DNA of 7,173 nt from Candidatus Uhrbacteria bacterium RIFCSPLOWO2_02_FULL_48_12 (GCA_001791425.1 MGEP01000034.1:5282-12454), one strand, 5' to 3'; positions 1-4,881 are shown, counted from the first letter of the stretch. Numbers and translations: made by a program. The notes: generated by a model not told the origin, from the sequence alone.

Positions 1-181
1 GTTTGAAAAATTCTTCCGCTCGGAAGCCGAAATTTTCAAAAAAATTCAGGGTACTGGCCTCGGCCTCTTTATCACCAAAGAACTAGTGGAGAAAATGGGC
101 GGCCAGGTGTGGGTTAAATCGGAAAAAAACAAGGGTTCCACTTTCAGCTTTAGTTTACCCTTGGCAAAAAACAAACCTTAA
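1..181 (+). CDS. Sensor histidine kinase, C-terminal end (partial)
   Basis: Only the last 59 codons are inside the window, read in frame from base 2 to a TAA at 179-181. They form the end of a HATPase_c (GHKL) domain: an F-box-like FEKFFR at residues 1-6, the glycine-rich G2 lid GTGLGLFI at 17-24, and the closing strand GSTFSFSLPL at 45-54. This is the ATP-binding part of a two-component sensor kinase, which autophosphorylates a histidine and passes the phosphate to a receiver aspartate. The sensing region, HisKA domain and N box lie outside the window, so the signal cannot be named. The gene converges on the trp operon and ends at the hairpin at 210-236. The receiver protein at 4882-5664 could be a partner, but the two are not adjacent, so that is only a possibility. 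Confidence 0.9.
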   Translation, partial: FEKFFRSEAEIFKKIQGTGLGLFITKELVEKMGGQVWVKSEKNKGSTFSFSLPLAKNKP

Positions 182-209
182 TCACACTGTCTTACTGCAA
201 AAATTAAAA

Positions 210-248
210 GGGCGGGAATTAAAACAATTCCCGCCCCGAAACTTTTTT
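210..248. terminator. Bidirectional hairpin terminator between convergent genes
   Basis: A perfect 11-bp stem (GGGCGGGAATT at 210-220 pairing with 226-236) closes a 5-nt loop. On the plus strand it is followed by a T run at 243-248, which suits the kinase gene. On the minus strand the bases following the stem read TTTTAATTTTTG, which suits the end of trpG. The hairpin therefore probably stops transcription from both sides. Confidence 0.85.
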
Positions 249-252
249 CCTC

Positions 253-906
253 CTATTCCATGCTCAAAAAATTATTGAGCATGGTTTTCCCCTCCGGCGT
301 ATAGTAAGACTCTGGATGAAACTGCACGCCAATGATCGGCGAAGCGCTTAAGGGCTGAACCAAAGAGATGGCCATGATCTCCCGCTCGTCGGTGTAAGCC
401 AAAACATTGAAAGACCTATCGGCCAGACCCGCCGGCGCCGGCATAACGATGAGGGAGTGGTAGCGCATGGCTTCAAATGGTTCAGGCATGCCCTCAAAAA
501 GCGTTGACCACGTTCTCACTGAGCCGTGATAGGCGCCGTAGAGCTCGCCATAGAGATTGTCGCGATGGTGATAAATGCGAGAAGTCTTGCCGTGCATCAC
601 TCTGAAATTGCATTCCACTTCTGCGCCAACGCTCATACCAATGGCCTGACAGCCAAGACAAACCCCAAGAATCGGCACTATTCCTCCCCAATGCTCAATG
701 GCTTTAAGAAACGCCAGCACGTCCTTAGGGTGCCCGGGCCCGGGCGAGAGCACGATGTGCGTCGGTGCTCTTCGCCTGATCTCCTCAAAGGGCATGTTCG
801 TTCGCACCACTTCCACCTCCGCCCCAAGCTCTCTTAGGTACTGAACGAGGTTGTAGGTGAACGAATCAAAGTGATCAATGACCAGAACCAGTAGTCGTCG
901 TTTCAT
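253..906 (-). CDS. trpG: Anthranilate synthase component II, glutamine amidotransferase (TrpG)
   Basis: This class I glutamine amidotransferase supplies ammonia from glutamine to TrpE, which aminates chorismate to anthranilate. Visible motifs over 217 residues are IDHFDSFTYNL (10-20), the oxyanion loop SPGPG (54-58), the nucleophile elbow GVCLGCQ with Cys83, MHGKTS (104-109), RYHS (148-151) and the catalytic pair His197/Glu199 in QFHPES. Position 86 is Cys where the family usually has His or Met. Compared with typical PabA/TrpG proteins of about 190-195 residues there is an insertion of roughly 16-18 residues around 114-131. The frame is open upstream to 1023, but the ATG at 904-906 is the likely start: it matches the family N-terminus, has the Shine-Dalgarno AAAGGAGG just upstream inside trpE, and lies one base after the trpE stop, which implies translational coupling. 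PabA-type dual use in folate synthesis cannot be excluded. Confidence 0.95.
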   Translation of the reverse strand: MKRRLLVLVIDHFDSFTYNLVQYLRELGAEVEVVRTNMPFEEIRRRAPTHIVLSPGPGHPKDVLAFLKAIEHWGGIVPILGVCLGCQAIGMSVGAEVECNFRVMHGKTSRIYHHRDNLYGELYGAYHGSVRTWSTLFEGMPEPFEAMRYHSLIVMPAPAGLADRSFNVLAYTDEREIMAISLVQPLSASPIIGVQFHPESYYTPEGKTMLNNFLSME

Positions 907-907
907 C

Positions 908-2425
908 TCACTTTCCTCCTTTAGCAACAAACTCATCCCAAGCACTGCCAAAGATCTGCCCAATGGCTCGACCCTTGTCCAGTGTTTCCCGATACTCTGC
1001 TTCGAGCTCTGAATCAGCCACAATCCCGCCGCCGGCCTGCCAGTAAATACGATCTCCTATCTTAACAAGACTGCGAATAAAGATGCCGGTGTCAACCGTT
1101 TGATCGGTGAAGTAGCCGATTGCGCCGCCATAAGGTCCGCGCCGTCGTCCTTCCAAAGCGGCAATGATATTCATGGCCATTATTTTAGGAGCGCCGGCGA
1201 GCGTACCAGCTGGAGTGCACTGACCAACGATGGTGAGAATGTCCAGCTTGGGATCGCGTTTCCCCACGACTTCACTCACAATGTGCATGACGGTAGCGTA
1301 GTTCTCTACGGTAAGGTGCTTGGTGAGACGAATTGTACCGGCCACAGCCGACCGGCCCACATCATTGCGCGCGAGATCCACCAGCATCATATGCTCGGCC
1401 AGCTCTTTGGGATCATGCATGAGCTCACAGACCAATCGCTCGTCCTCGGAGACGTCTTGACCGCGCCGGCGTGTGCCCGCAATGGGCCGCAACAGCACCT
1501 GATCTCCCGCCACTTGCACCATGACCTCTGGTGAAGCGCCAATGAGCTCCACCCCCTTGCCCAGATTCAAGAAGAACATATAGGGCGAGGGGTTCAACCG
1601 ACGCAGATGCCGATAGAGGTTGAGGCCGCTGGCTAAGGTGGTTGTGGAGAACCTCTGCGACAAAACCACCTGAAAGACATCACCCCTGGCAACATACTCC
1701 TTAGCACTCCGCACCATTTCGTGGTAGCTCTCCCTGGTGTGTGTTGAGGTGATGGGTGAAGTGGGCGCAGGGAGCGGTTCTAATGGCAGGAGATCGTTTT
1801 GGAGGAACTGCTGGAGTGATCTTAGATCGCGCTGGGCCCATTTGAATGTCCAGGCATCATCGCCATATCCTAACGAGGCATTCGCCACGAGGATAATCTG
1901 CTGCCAAGTGTGATCGTAGATGATAAGGTCATGAAAGAATAACATGTGCACGTCTGGCAGCATTAAATCGTCATGTGCTGGCGGAGTGACAGCCGGCTCA
2001 AAGAGCGGTGCGGCTTCAAAGCCAGTGTAACCGATGGCTCCGCCCGTAAACGGTGGTGCTTCGGCTGGGGCTAGCGGACTGTAGTAGCGCAGCAAGGCGG
2101 AGAGTTGATCAAGCGGAGCCGGCATTCCGTCGGGAACATATGGCGCTTGGTCTAAAAGTTCAACCTCTCCTTTCCTGTCGCGCACACTGAACCGTAGAAA
2201 TGGCCTGAAAGCAATGATAGAGAATCGCCCCAAATGTTGCCCTTGCGACACGCTCTCTAGAAGCGCAAATGGTTGGCCATACTTTGCCACTTGGGAAGCA
2301 ATGCTCAACGGCGTGAGATGGTCAGCCGGGCTCACGGCCAGAACTGAGACGTATCTTCTCTTCTCCGCCTTTGCGCGTGCCGCTAAACTCTGGAACTCGC
2401 TAAAACTGGTTTCCTTGATGGCCAT
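908..2425 (-). CDS. trpE: Anthranilate synthase component I (TrpE)
   Basis: TrpE binds chorismate and, with ammonia from TrpG, makes anthranilate, the first committed step to tryptophan. The 505 residues carry the N-terminal Trp-feedback motif LLES (55-58) and NPSPYMFFL (278-286), so allosteric inhibition by tryptophan is likely. The chorismate-binding domain shows GDVFQVVLSQRF (248-259), ASPE (297-300), PIAGTRRRG (314-322), EHMMLVDLARND (344-355), TPAGTLAGAPK (404-414), RRGPYGGAIGY (428-438) and GGGIVADSELEAEY (465-478). Ala in PIAGT, where PabB enzymes usually have Lys, favours anthranilate synthase over aminodeoxychorismate synthase. The start ATG (2423-2425) has an AAGGAGG ribosome site in the 15-nt gap after trpD. 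The length is normal for the family. Confidence 0.97.
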   Translation of the reverse strand: MAIKETSFSEFQSLAARAKAEKRRYVSVLAVSPADHLTPLSIASQVAKYGQPFALLESVSQGQHLGRFSIIAFRPFLRFSVRDRKGEVELLDQAPYVPDGMPAPLDQLSALLRYYSPLAPAEAPPFTGGAIGYTGFEAAPLFEPAVTPPAHDDLMLPDVHMLFFHDLIIYDHTWQQIILVANASLGYGDDAWTFKWAQRDLRSLQQFLQNDLLPLEPLPAPTSPITSTHTRESYHEMVRSAKEYVARGDVFQVVLSQRFSTTTLASGLNLYRHLRRLNPSPYMFFLNLGKGVELIGASPEVMVQVAGDQVLLRPIAGTRRRGQDVSEDERLVCELMHDPKELAEHMMLVDLARNDVGRSAVAGTIRLTKHLTVENYATVMHIVSEVVGKRDPKLDILTIVGQCTPAGTLAGAPKIMAMNIIAALEGRRRGPYGGAIGYFTDQTVDTGIFIRSLVKIGDRIYWQAGGGIVADSELEAEYRETLDKGRAIGQIFGSAWDEFVAKGGK

Positions 2426-2440
2426 GCCTTATCCTCCTTA

Positions 2441-3451
2441 TCAAGTACGGTGCGAAAAGTTAATCAATGCTTCCAATTTCTCTTGTGCTGCTCCCGTATA
2501 GCATGATTGCTGCGCTAATTCAAAGCCGCCAGCTATGCTCTTTGCTAATCCGGCTACGACGATTGCTGCTGCTGCATTGAGCATAGCGATTTCCTTGCGC
2601 GGGCTTGACACAATACTAAGACACTCGTGCATGATACTGGCGTTTTGCTCGCATGTACCGCCGCGCAAGTCATTCATTGTTGCGCGGCGGCAACCAATCT
2701 CTTCGGGGGTGATAGCATAATAACGGAAGGCGCCCCGGTGTACCTCAACAATCTTTGTTTCGCCAAGCGTCGAAATTTCATCCAGCCCGCCCGCGCCGTG
2801 AACAACAAAGGCGTGCTCCACCCCGAGGTTGTTGAGAACACAGGCAATGGGTTTAATCAAGTATTGGTCAAAGACGCCCGTGACCTGCCGTGTTGCGCCA
2901 GCAGGATTCATAAGCGGACCGAGTATGTTGAATACCGTGCGCACGCCCAACTCGCTGCGCACAGACGCGACGTACTGCATTACGGGATGGAACGAACGTG
3001 CGAAAAGGAAGCCAATGCCGATTTCGTCAATGCAACGAGCGACATGTTCGGGCGATAGGTTGATATTGACACCTAGCTCTTCTAGGACGTCAGCACTGCC
3101 GCACTGCGATGATGCGGCGCGATTACCGTGCTTTGCTACTTTAACACCGGCGCCCGCGGCGATGAACGCCGCTGCAGTTGAAATGTTGAACGTGTGCAAT
3201 CCATCGCCGCCAGTGCCACAGATATCAACTAAGGGATATGACTTTGTGTGCACTTTTATAGCCACCTCACGCATCGCCCGTGCAAAACCTGTAATTTCCT
3301 CGACGGTTTCACCTCTCCTTCGTAAAGCGACAAGAAATTCGGTAATCTGTGATGAGATTGCCTCACCTGCCATAATGTTCCTCATCGCTGTGTATGCTTC
3401 CGACTCAGAGAGTCGTTGGCCTAAGATTGTCTTTTGAAGCACATCATGCAT
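2441..3451 (-). CDS. trpD: Anthranilate phosphoribosyltransferase (TrpD)
   Basis: TrpD transfers phosphoribose from PRPP to anthranilate, giving N-(5'-phosphoribosyl)-anthranilate. At 336 residues it has the usual length. It shows the PRPP loop CGTGGDG (78-84), NIST (89-92), KHGNR (107-111), SELGVRTVFNILGPLMNP (166-183) with the anthranilate-contacting Arg171, and the Mg-binding Asp224-Glu225 in GGLDEIS. The helical N-terminal domain includes the family pattern near residues 12-45. Its start ATG (3449-3451) is preceded by AGAAGGAGG with a good spacing. It is the first structural gene of a D-E-G operon, whereas E-G-D order is more familiar. Its transcript comes through the leader and attenuator at 3490-3855, and I see no promoter between the attenuator and the ATG. 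No fusion to TrpG or TrpC is present. Confidence 0.97.
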   Translation of the reverse strand: MHDVLQKTILGQRLSESEAYTAMRNIMAGEAISSQITEFLVALRRRGETVEEITGFARAMREVAIKVHTKSYPLVDICGTGGDGLHTFNISTAAAFIAAGAGVKVAKHGNRAASSQCGSADVLEELGVNINLSPEHVARCIDEIGIGFLFARSFHPVMQYVASVRSELGVRTVFNILGPLMNPAGATRQVTGVFDQYLIKPIACVLNNLGVEHAFVVHGAGGLDEISTLGETKIVEVHRGAFRYYAITPEEIGCRRATMNDLRGGTCEQNASIMHECLSIVSSPRKEIAMLNAAAAIVVAGLAKSIAGGFELAQQSCYTGAAQEKLEALINFSHRT

Positions 3452-3456
3452 CGTAT

Positions 3457-3466
3457 ACCTCCTTCT
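3457..3466 (-). promoter_or_regulatory. Strong ribosome binding site of trpD
   Basis: Read on the minus strand this is AGAAGGAGGT, close to the full anti-Shine-Dalgarno complement, 5-6 nt before the trpD ATG. It fixes the start and shows that trpD is translated independently of the leader ORF. Confidence 0.8.
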
Positions 3467-3496
3467 GGGGTTGACTGTGTAGTTGTAAAGAACGTA

Positions 3497-3516
3497 CTTT
3501 TCGCAGATGCGAAAAG
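3497..3516 (-). other. Hairpin overlapping the T-tract of the trp attenuator
   Basis: CTTTTCGCA (3497-3505) and TGCGAAAAG (3508-3516) form a perfect 9-bp stem with a 2-nt loop. On the minus strand it begins inside the last base of the attenuator stem and includes its T run. It can therefore form only in transcripts that have passed the termination point, or in competition with the terminator's U-tract. A role is inferred only from position. Confidence 0.6.
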
Positions 3517-3534
3517 CCCGCTCGGAGAGCGGGC
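3512..3534 (-). terminator. trp attenuator terminator (segments 3:4)
   Basis: On the minus strand GCCCGCTC (3534-3527), a 3-nt loop and GAGCGGGC (3523-3516) form an 8-bp GC-rich stem followed by TTTT (3515-3512). It lies between the Trp-Trp leader ORF and trpD, the standard place for an attenuator. The T run is short (4), so termination may be only partial, as expected of a regulated terminator. Confidence 0.78.
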
Positions 3535-3600
3535 AGAGGTTACTTTAAAAAAATTAACAGCAAACTATGCTCGCGCTCCGAAAAGGGCGAGCTGCCACCA
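3524..3600 (-). promoter_or_regulatory. trp attenuation switch: Trp codons, segments 1, 2 and 3
   Basis: Tandem TGG codons (3595-3600) directly precede segment 1, GCTCGCCC (3592-3585). Segment 1 pairs with segment 2, GGAGCGCGAGC (3579-3569), whose end abuts the leader stop codon TAG (3567-3565). Segment 2 can alternatively pair with segment 3, GCCCGCTCTCC (3534-3524), at 9 of 11 positions, and this removes the 5' half of the terminator stem. A ribosome stalled at the Trp codons would cover segment 1, free segment 2 and allow antitermination. A ribosome reaching the stop would cover segment 2 and allow the 3:4 terminator. The layout is seen in the sequence; the mechanism is inferred from the enterobacterial trp leader. 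Confidence 0.75.
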
Positions 3601-3855
3601 AGTTAACTGATTGTTATTCTCCTTCGCCGAATGCCCTGCTCCGCCAGCTGGCGGATCGCCGCAGGGATGAAGGCGAGGAGAATAACCCCTCCGAAGCTCC
3701 GCCAGGCGGAGCGAAGGGGGGTATTCGGCTTCGGAAGAATTCCGCTCAAGATACCCTCGCCCCGTCGTAGCAGGGGGCGCATCATTTTGCTGCTTGAAAA
3801 TATATCGCTTCATAAAAATATCGGTTATTTTGCTATTCTTTGTTTCAGTCTTCAT
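3565..3855 (-). CDS. trpL: trp operon leader peptide, enlarged by a repeat insertion
   Basis: A 96-codon ORF ends LTWWQLALFGARA, with adjacent Trp codons 10 codons before the stop and within the attenuator. No ATG, GTG or TTG lies in frame close to the Trp codons. The first plausible start is the ATG at 3853-3855, preceded by GGAG with a 5-nt gap; a second in-frame ATG at 3811-3813 has no ribosome site. The first ~23 residues (MKTETKNSKITDIF...) are AT-rich and the last ~13 are attenuator. Between them about 165 bases (roughly 3614-3780) are GC-rich palindromic repeat, translated as a low-complexity Pro/Gly/Arg stretch. I infer a short leader peptide gene into which a dispersed repeat inserted in frame. 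The peptide would act in cis through translation, not as a protein. It is less certain that translation really begins at 3855 than that the Trp codons matter. Confidence 0.6.
   Translation of the reverse strand: MKTETKNSKITDIFMKRYIFKQQNDAPPATTGRGYLERNSSEAEYPPSLRLAELRRGYSPRLHPCGDPPAGGAGHSAKENNNQLTWWQLALFGARA
3604..3780. repeat. GC-rich composite palindromic repeat element within the leader ORF
   Basis: This stretch is a chain of hairpins: ATTCTCCTTCGCC (3617-3629) faces GGCGAGGAGAAT (3671-3682). Inside these, CCCTGC (3634-3639) pairs with GCAGGG (3661-3666) around the perfect palindrome TCCGCCAGCTGGCGGA (3640-3655). GCTCCGCC (3696-3703) pairs with GGCGGAGC (3705-3712), and CGCCCC pairs with GGGGCG near 3759-3780. 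Base composition differs sharply from the AT-rich flank at 3781-3855. Its first third has a diverged copy at 4724-4775. Outer borders are approximate. Confidence 0.7.
3614..3666. repeat. Direct repeat copy 1 (trp leader)
   Basis: This copy aligns with 4724-4775 with about 8 substitutions and one gap over 53 bases. Both copies lie, in the same orientation, between an operator-like palindrome and the translated genes of the trp operon and trpR. The flanking arms change in a paired way (CCCTGC/GCAGGG here, CCCCG/CGGGG there), so the hairpin is preserved. Confidence 0.75.
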
Positions 3856-3920
3856 TGGTTCTCCGTCTTTGTTGAACCCACCTACTTACACCCATGGCTT
3901 TCAGTATTCGGCAAAGGGAA

Positions 3921-3939
3921 GTGAAGCTCCACGACTTTA
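3921..3939. repeat. 19-bp direct repeat, copy A
   Basis: GTGAAGCTCCACGACTTTA occurs here and, identically, at 4291-4309. A relative, GTGAAGCTCTCATGACTTCAC, lies at 4176-4196. This copy is not followed by a long hairpin, unlike the other two, and may be a truncated unit. Confidence 0.8.
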
Positions 3940-3994
3940 TCGGCCTCGGGCGGACTGGTGCGTCGGGTAAATATACAATCACCTTTAATCCTTA

Positions 3995-4026
3995 TACCAC
4001 CATACTAGTATACTAGTATGGTGGTA
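3995..4026. promoter_or_regulatory. TrpR-type operator 1, 32-bp perfect palindrome at the trp promoter
   Basis: The half TACCACCATACTAGTA (3995-4010) is followed by its exact reverse complement (4011-4026). The core ACTAGT-AT-ACTAGT differs from the E. coli trp operator core ACTAGT-TA-ACTAGT only at the central two bases, with identical spacing. It abuts the -10 box and would cover the start site of the trp leader transcript, so bound repressor should block initiation. A trpR homologue lies 376 bases away. Confidence 0.75.
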
Positions 4027-4054
4027 GCATAAGGCAAAGATCGGGGGCTGTCAA
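4026..4054 (-). promoter_or_regulatory. trp operon promoter
   Basis: On the minus strand a perfect -35 TTGACA (4054-4049) is followed after 17 bases by TATGCT (4031-4026), a 4/6 match to TATAAT. The last base of the -10 box is the first base of operator 1. The predicted start near 4019 lies inside the operator and gives a leader of about 165 nt before the leader ORF start at 3855. Confidence 0.72.
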
Positions 4055-4174
4055 GTGACCCCTGTGGATAACCTCAGCCCTCGTTGTTTAATCACTAGAT
4101 CGCTGTGTTTTGAAAACGCGCAACCACCGCTCCACAGCCCTCCCTTATTAGGGCGCCTAGAAAATACAAAATTA

Positions 4175-4197
4175 GGTGAAGCTCTCATGACTTCACC
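4175..4197. repeat. Short hairpin, relative of the 19-bp repeat
   Basis: GGTGAAG (4175-4181) and CTTCACC (4191-4197) pair around CTCTCATGA. The sequence resembles the tag at 3921 and 4291 and, like 4291, runs directly into a long perfect hairpin (4195-4228). A reverse-oriented GACTTCAC follows at about 4236-4243. Confidence 0.6.
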
Positions 4198-4232
4198 ATT
4201 CTCTAATTCGCACGAATTAGAGAATGGTTTTT
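4195..4232 (+). terminator. Long perfect hairpin with T-tract (possible plus-strand terminator)
   Basis: ACCATTCTCTAATTCG (4195-4210) pairs perfectly over 16 bp with 4213-4228, with a 2-base centre, then T at 4228-4232. It has the form of a factor-independent terminator on the plus strand. No plus-strand gene ends nearby, so it may equally be a dispersed hairpin repeat or protect the trp promoter from reading in the opposite direction. Confidence 0.5.
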
Positions 4233-4290
4233 AGGACTTCACTTTTATTCTCTTCTACGCTAGGGTAAGGGTAACAAAATCATGCTGGGC

Positions 4291-4309
4291 GTGAAGCTCC
4301 ACGACTTTA
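4291..4309. repeat. 19-bp direct repeat, copy B
   Basis: This copy is identical to 3921-3939. It leads straight into the hairpin at 4310-4338, followed by CTTCAT, so the unit is tag, hairpin, short CTTCA tail, parallel to the unit at 4175-4243. Confidence 0.8.
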
Positions 4310-4338
4310 CCCCGTTAGAAATATCATTTCTAACGGGG
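4310..4338. repeat. Perfect 13-bp hairpin
   Basis: CCCCGTTAGAAAT (4310-4322) and ATTTCTAACGGGG (4326-4338) pair around a 3-nt loop. No T run follows on either strand, so it is not an ordinary terminator. Confidence 0.8.
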
Positions 4339-4369
4339 CTTCATAGGGATTTGGGGTGGAGCGAAGCCC

Positions 4370-4393
4370 CGCACCCCGCCGCGGCGGGGTGCG
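4370..4393. repeat. 24-bp perfect GC palindrome downstream of trpR
   Basis: CGCACCCCGCCG (4370-4381) is followed directly by its reverse complement (4382-4393). It starts 9 bases after the trpR stop on the minus strand. An alternative stem, CGGGGCTTC (4334-4342) with GAAGCCCCG (4363-4371), overlaps it. No T-tract is present, so it may stabilise an mRNA 3' end rather than terminate. Confidence 0.65.
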
Positions 4394-4401
4394 TAGGTAA
4401 A

Positions 4402-4695
4402 CTATCTTCTAGAATAATAGCGCTTGAGGATACGATTAAATCCACCCTCTTCATTGAGCAGCATCCTTGCCCCTCGCCCTACTGTGGACACCGCTACTCT
4501 CAAATTCTTGGCAATATCCCACTGCGGCACTTCACGATTGAGTTGTTTGACGATTTGCCAGCGCAGTGCAATTTCTTTGAGTTCGGCTGGCGCCAGGATG
4601 TCTTTTAGAAAATCATGCAGAAGACGCCGGTCGCTGGCCGCGCGGCCAAACACGGTTATCAATTCTTCAATGTATTCTTTTCGCAGATTCCCCAT
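4402..4695 (-). CDS. trpR: Trp repressor family (TrpR/YerC) DNA-binding protein
   Basis: This 97-residue all-helical protein aligns with E. coli TrpR without obvious gaps over LAPAELKEIALRWQIVKQL (34-52) and LRVAVSTVGRGARML (65-79), matching TrpR LTPDEREALGTRVRIVEEL and LGAGIATITRGSNSL. Arg45 and Arg74 fall at the two TrpR arginines that contact tryptophan, which supports Trp as co-repressor. The YerC/YecD branch shares the fold, but the trp genes and trp-operator-like palindromes next door favour TrpR. The helix-turn-helix spans about 56-80. It should act as a dimer on the sites at 3995, 4806 and perhaps 7022. The ATG at 4693-4695 is the only usual start codon in a frame open from about 4779. 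It has no Shine-Dalgarno at normal distance; GGAGG lies about 35 nt upstream. Confidence 0.85.
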   Translation of the reverse strand: MGNLRKEYIEELITVFGRAASDRRLLHDFLKDILAPAELKEIALRWQIVKQLNREVPQWDIAKNLRVAVSTVGRGARMLLNEEGGFNRILKRYYSRR

Positions 4696-4723
4696 AAATT
4701 TGCTGGTTAAAAAATAATAAAAT

Positions 4724-4775
4724 TTATTTTCCTCCGCCCAATTCCCCGTCCGCCTGCTGGCGGATTGCCGCGGGG
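4724..4775. repeat. Direct repeat copy 2 (trpR leader)
   Basis: This is a diverged copy of 3614-3666, with TCCGCCTGCTGGCGGA at 4749-4764 and flanking arms CCCCG/CGGGG. It sits between the trpR promoter/operator and the trpR start codon and supplies the distant GGAGG. Confidence 0.75.
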
Positions 4776-4805
4776 AGCCTTAAGCTTCATTGCCACCATA
4801 TCATC

Positions 4806-4835
4806 TTATACCACCATACTAGTATGCTGGTATAA
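4806..4835. promoter_or_regulatory. TrpR-type operator 2, upstream of trpR (one CTAG core)
   Basis: This 30-base palindrome pairs at 14 of 15 positions, centred on ACT|AGT. It has the same outer arms as operator 1 (TACCACC...) but lacks one 8-base unit ATACTAGT, so it contains one CTAG core instead of two. It lies over the predicted trpR -10 box, which suggests weaker autoregulation of trpR. Confidence 0.65.
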
Positions 4836-4844
4836 ATTGGTCAA
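4816..4844 (-). promoter_or_regulatory. Probable trpR promoter
   Basis: On the minus strand TTGACC (4844-4839) is followed after 17 bases by TAGTAT (4821-4816), which falls in the centre of operator 2. The -10 match is only 4/6 and shifted alternatives exist within the AT-rich palindrome. Read-through from the response regulator gene upstream is also possible, since no terminator separates them. Confidence 0.45.
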
Positions 4845-4881
4845 TGATCAGGAATGGCTGAACCAAAACATTTGTCAGCTA

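Noticed and set aside
907..1023. N-terminal extension of trpG to 1023
   Set aside because: The extra 39 residues lie inside trpE in another frame and match nothing in the family. The ATG at 906 has a good ribosome site.
3585..3606. T-box riboswitch suggested by TTGGTGGCAG near the trp leader
   Set aside because: The T-box sequence (AGGGTGG.ACCGCG) and specifier-loop structures are absent. The GG runs are Trp codons in the leader frame.
3567..3924. Plus-strand ORFs at 3567-3770 and 3631-3924
   Set aside because: They run through the palindromic repeat, which is open in several frames because of its composition. No domain or ribosome site is visible.
4063..4071. Perfect DnaA box (TTATCCACA on the minus strand) just upstream of the trp -35 box
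   Set aside because: It is a single copy. A given 9-mer is expected by chance in about one of twenty windows this size on both strands. There is no cluster, no AT-rich unwinding region and no dnaA nearby, so no origin is called.
3617..4393. CRISPR array or tRNA gene among the repeats
   Set aside because: Repeat copies are few, unequally spaced and form perfect hairpins, and no tRNA cloverleaf or T-loop could be found.
4282..4717. Plus-strand ORFs opposite trpR
   Set aside because: They are antisense to a gene with clear TrpR-family features and contain hairpin repeats.
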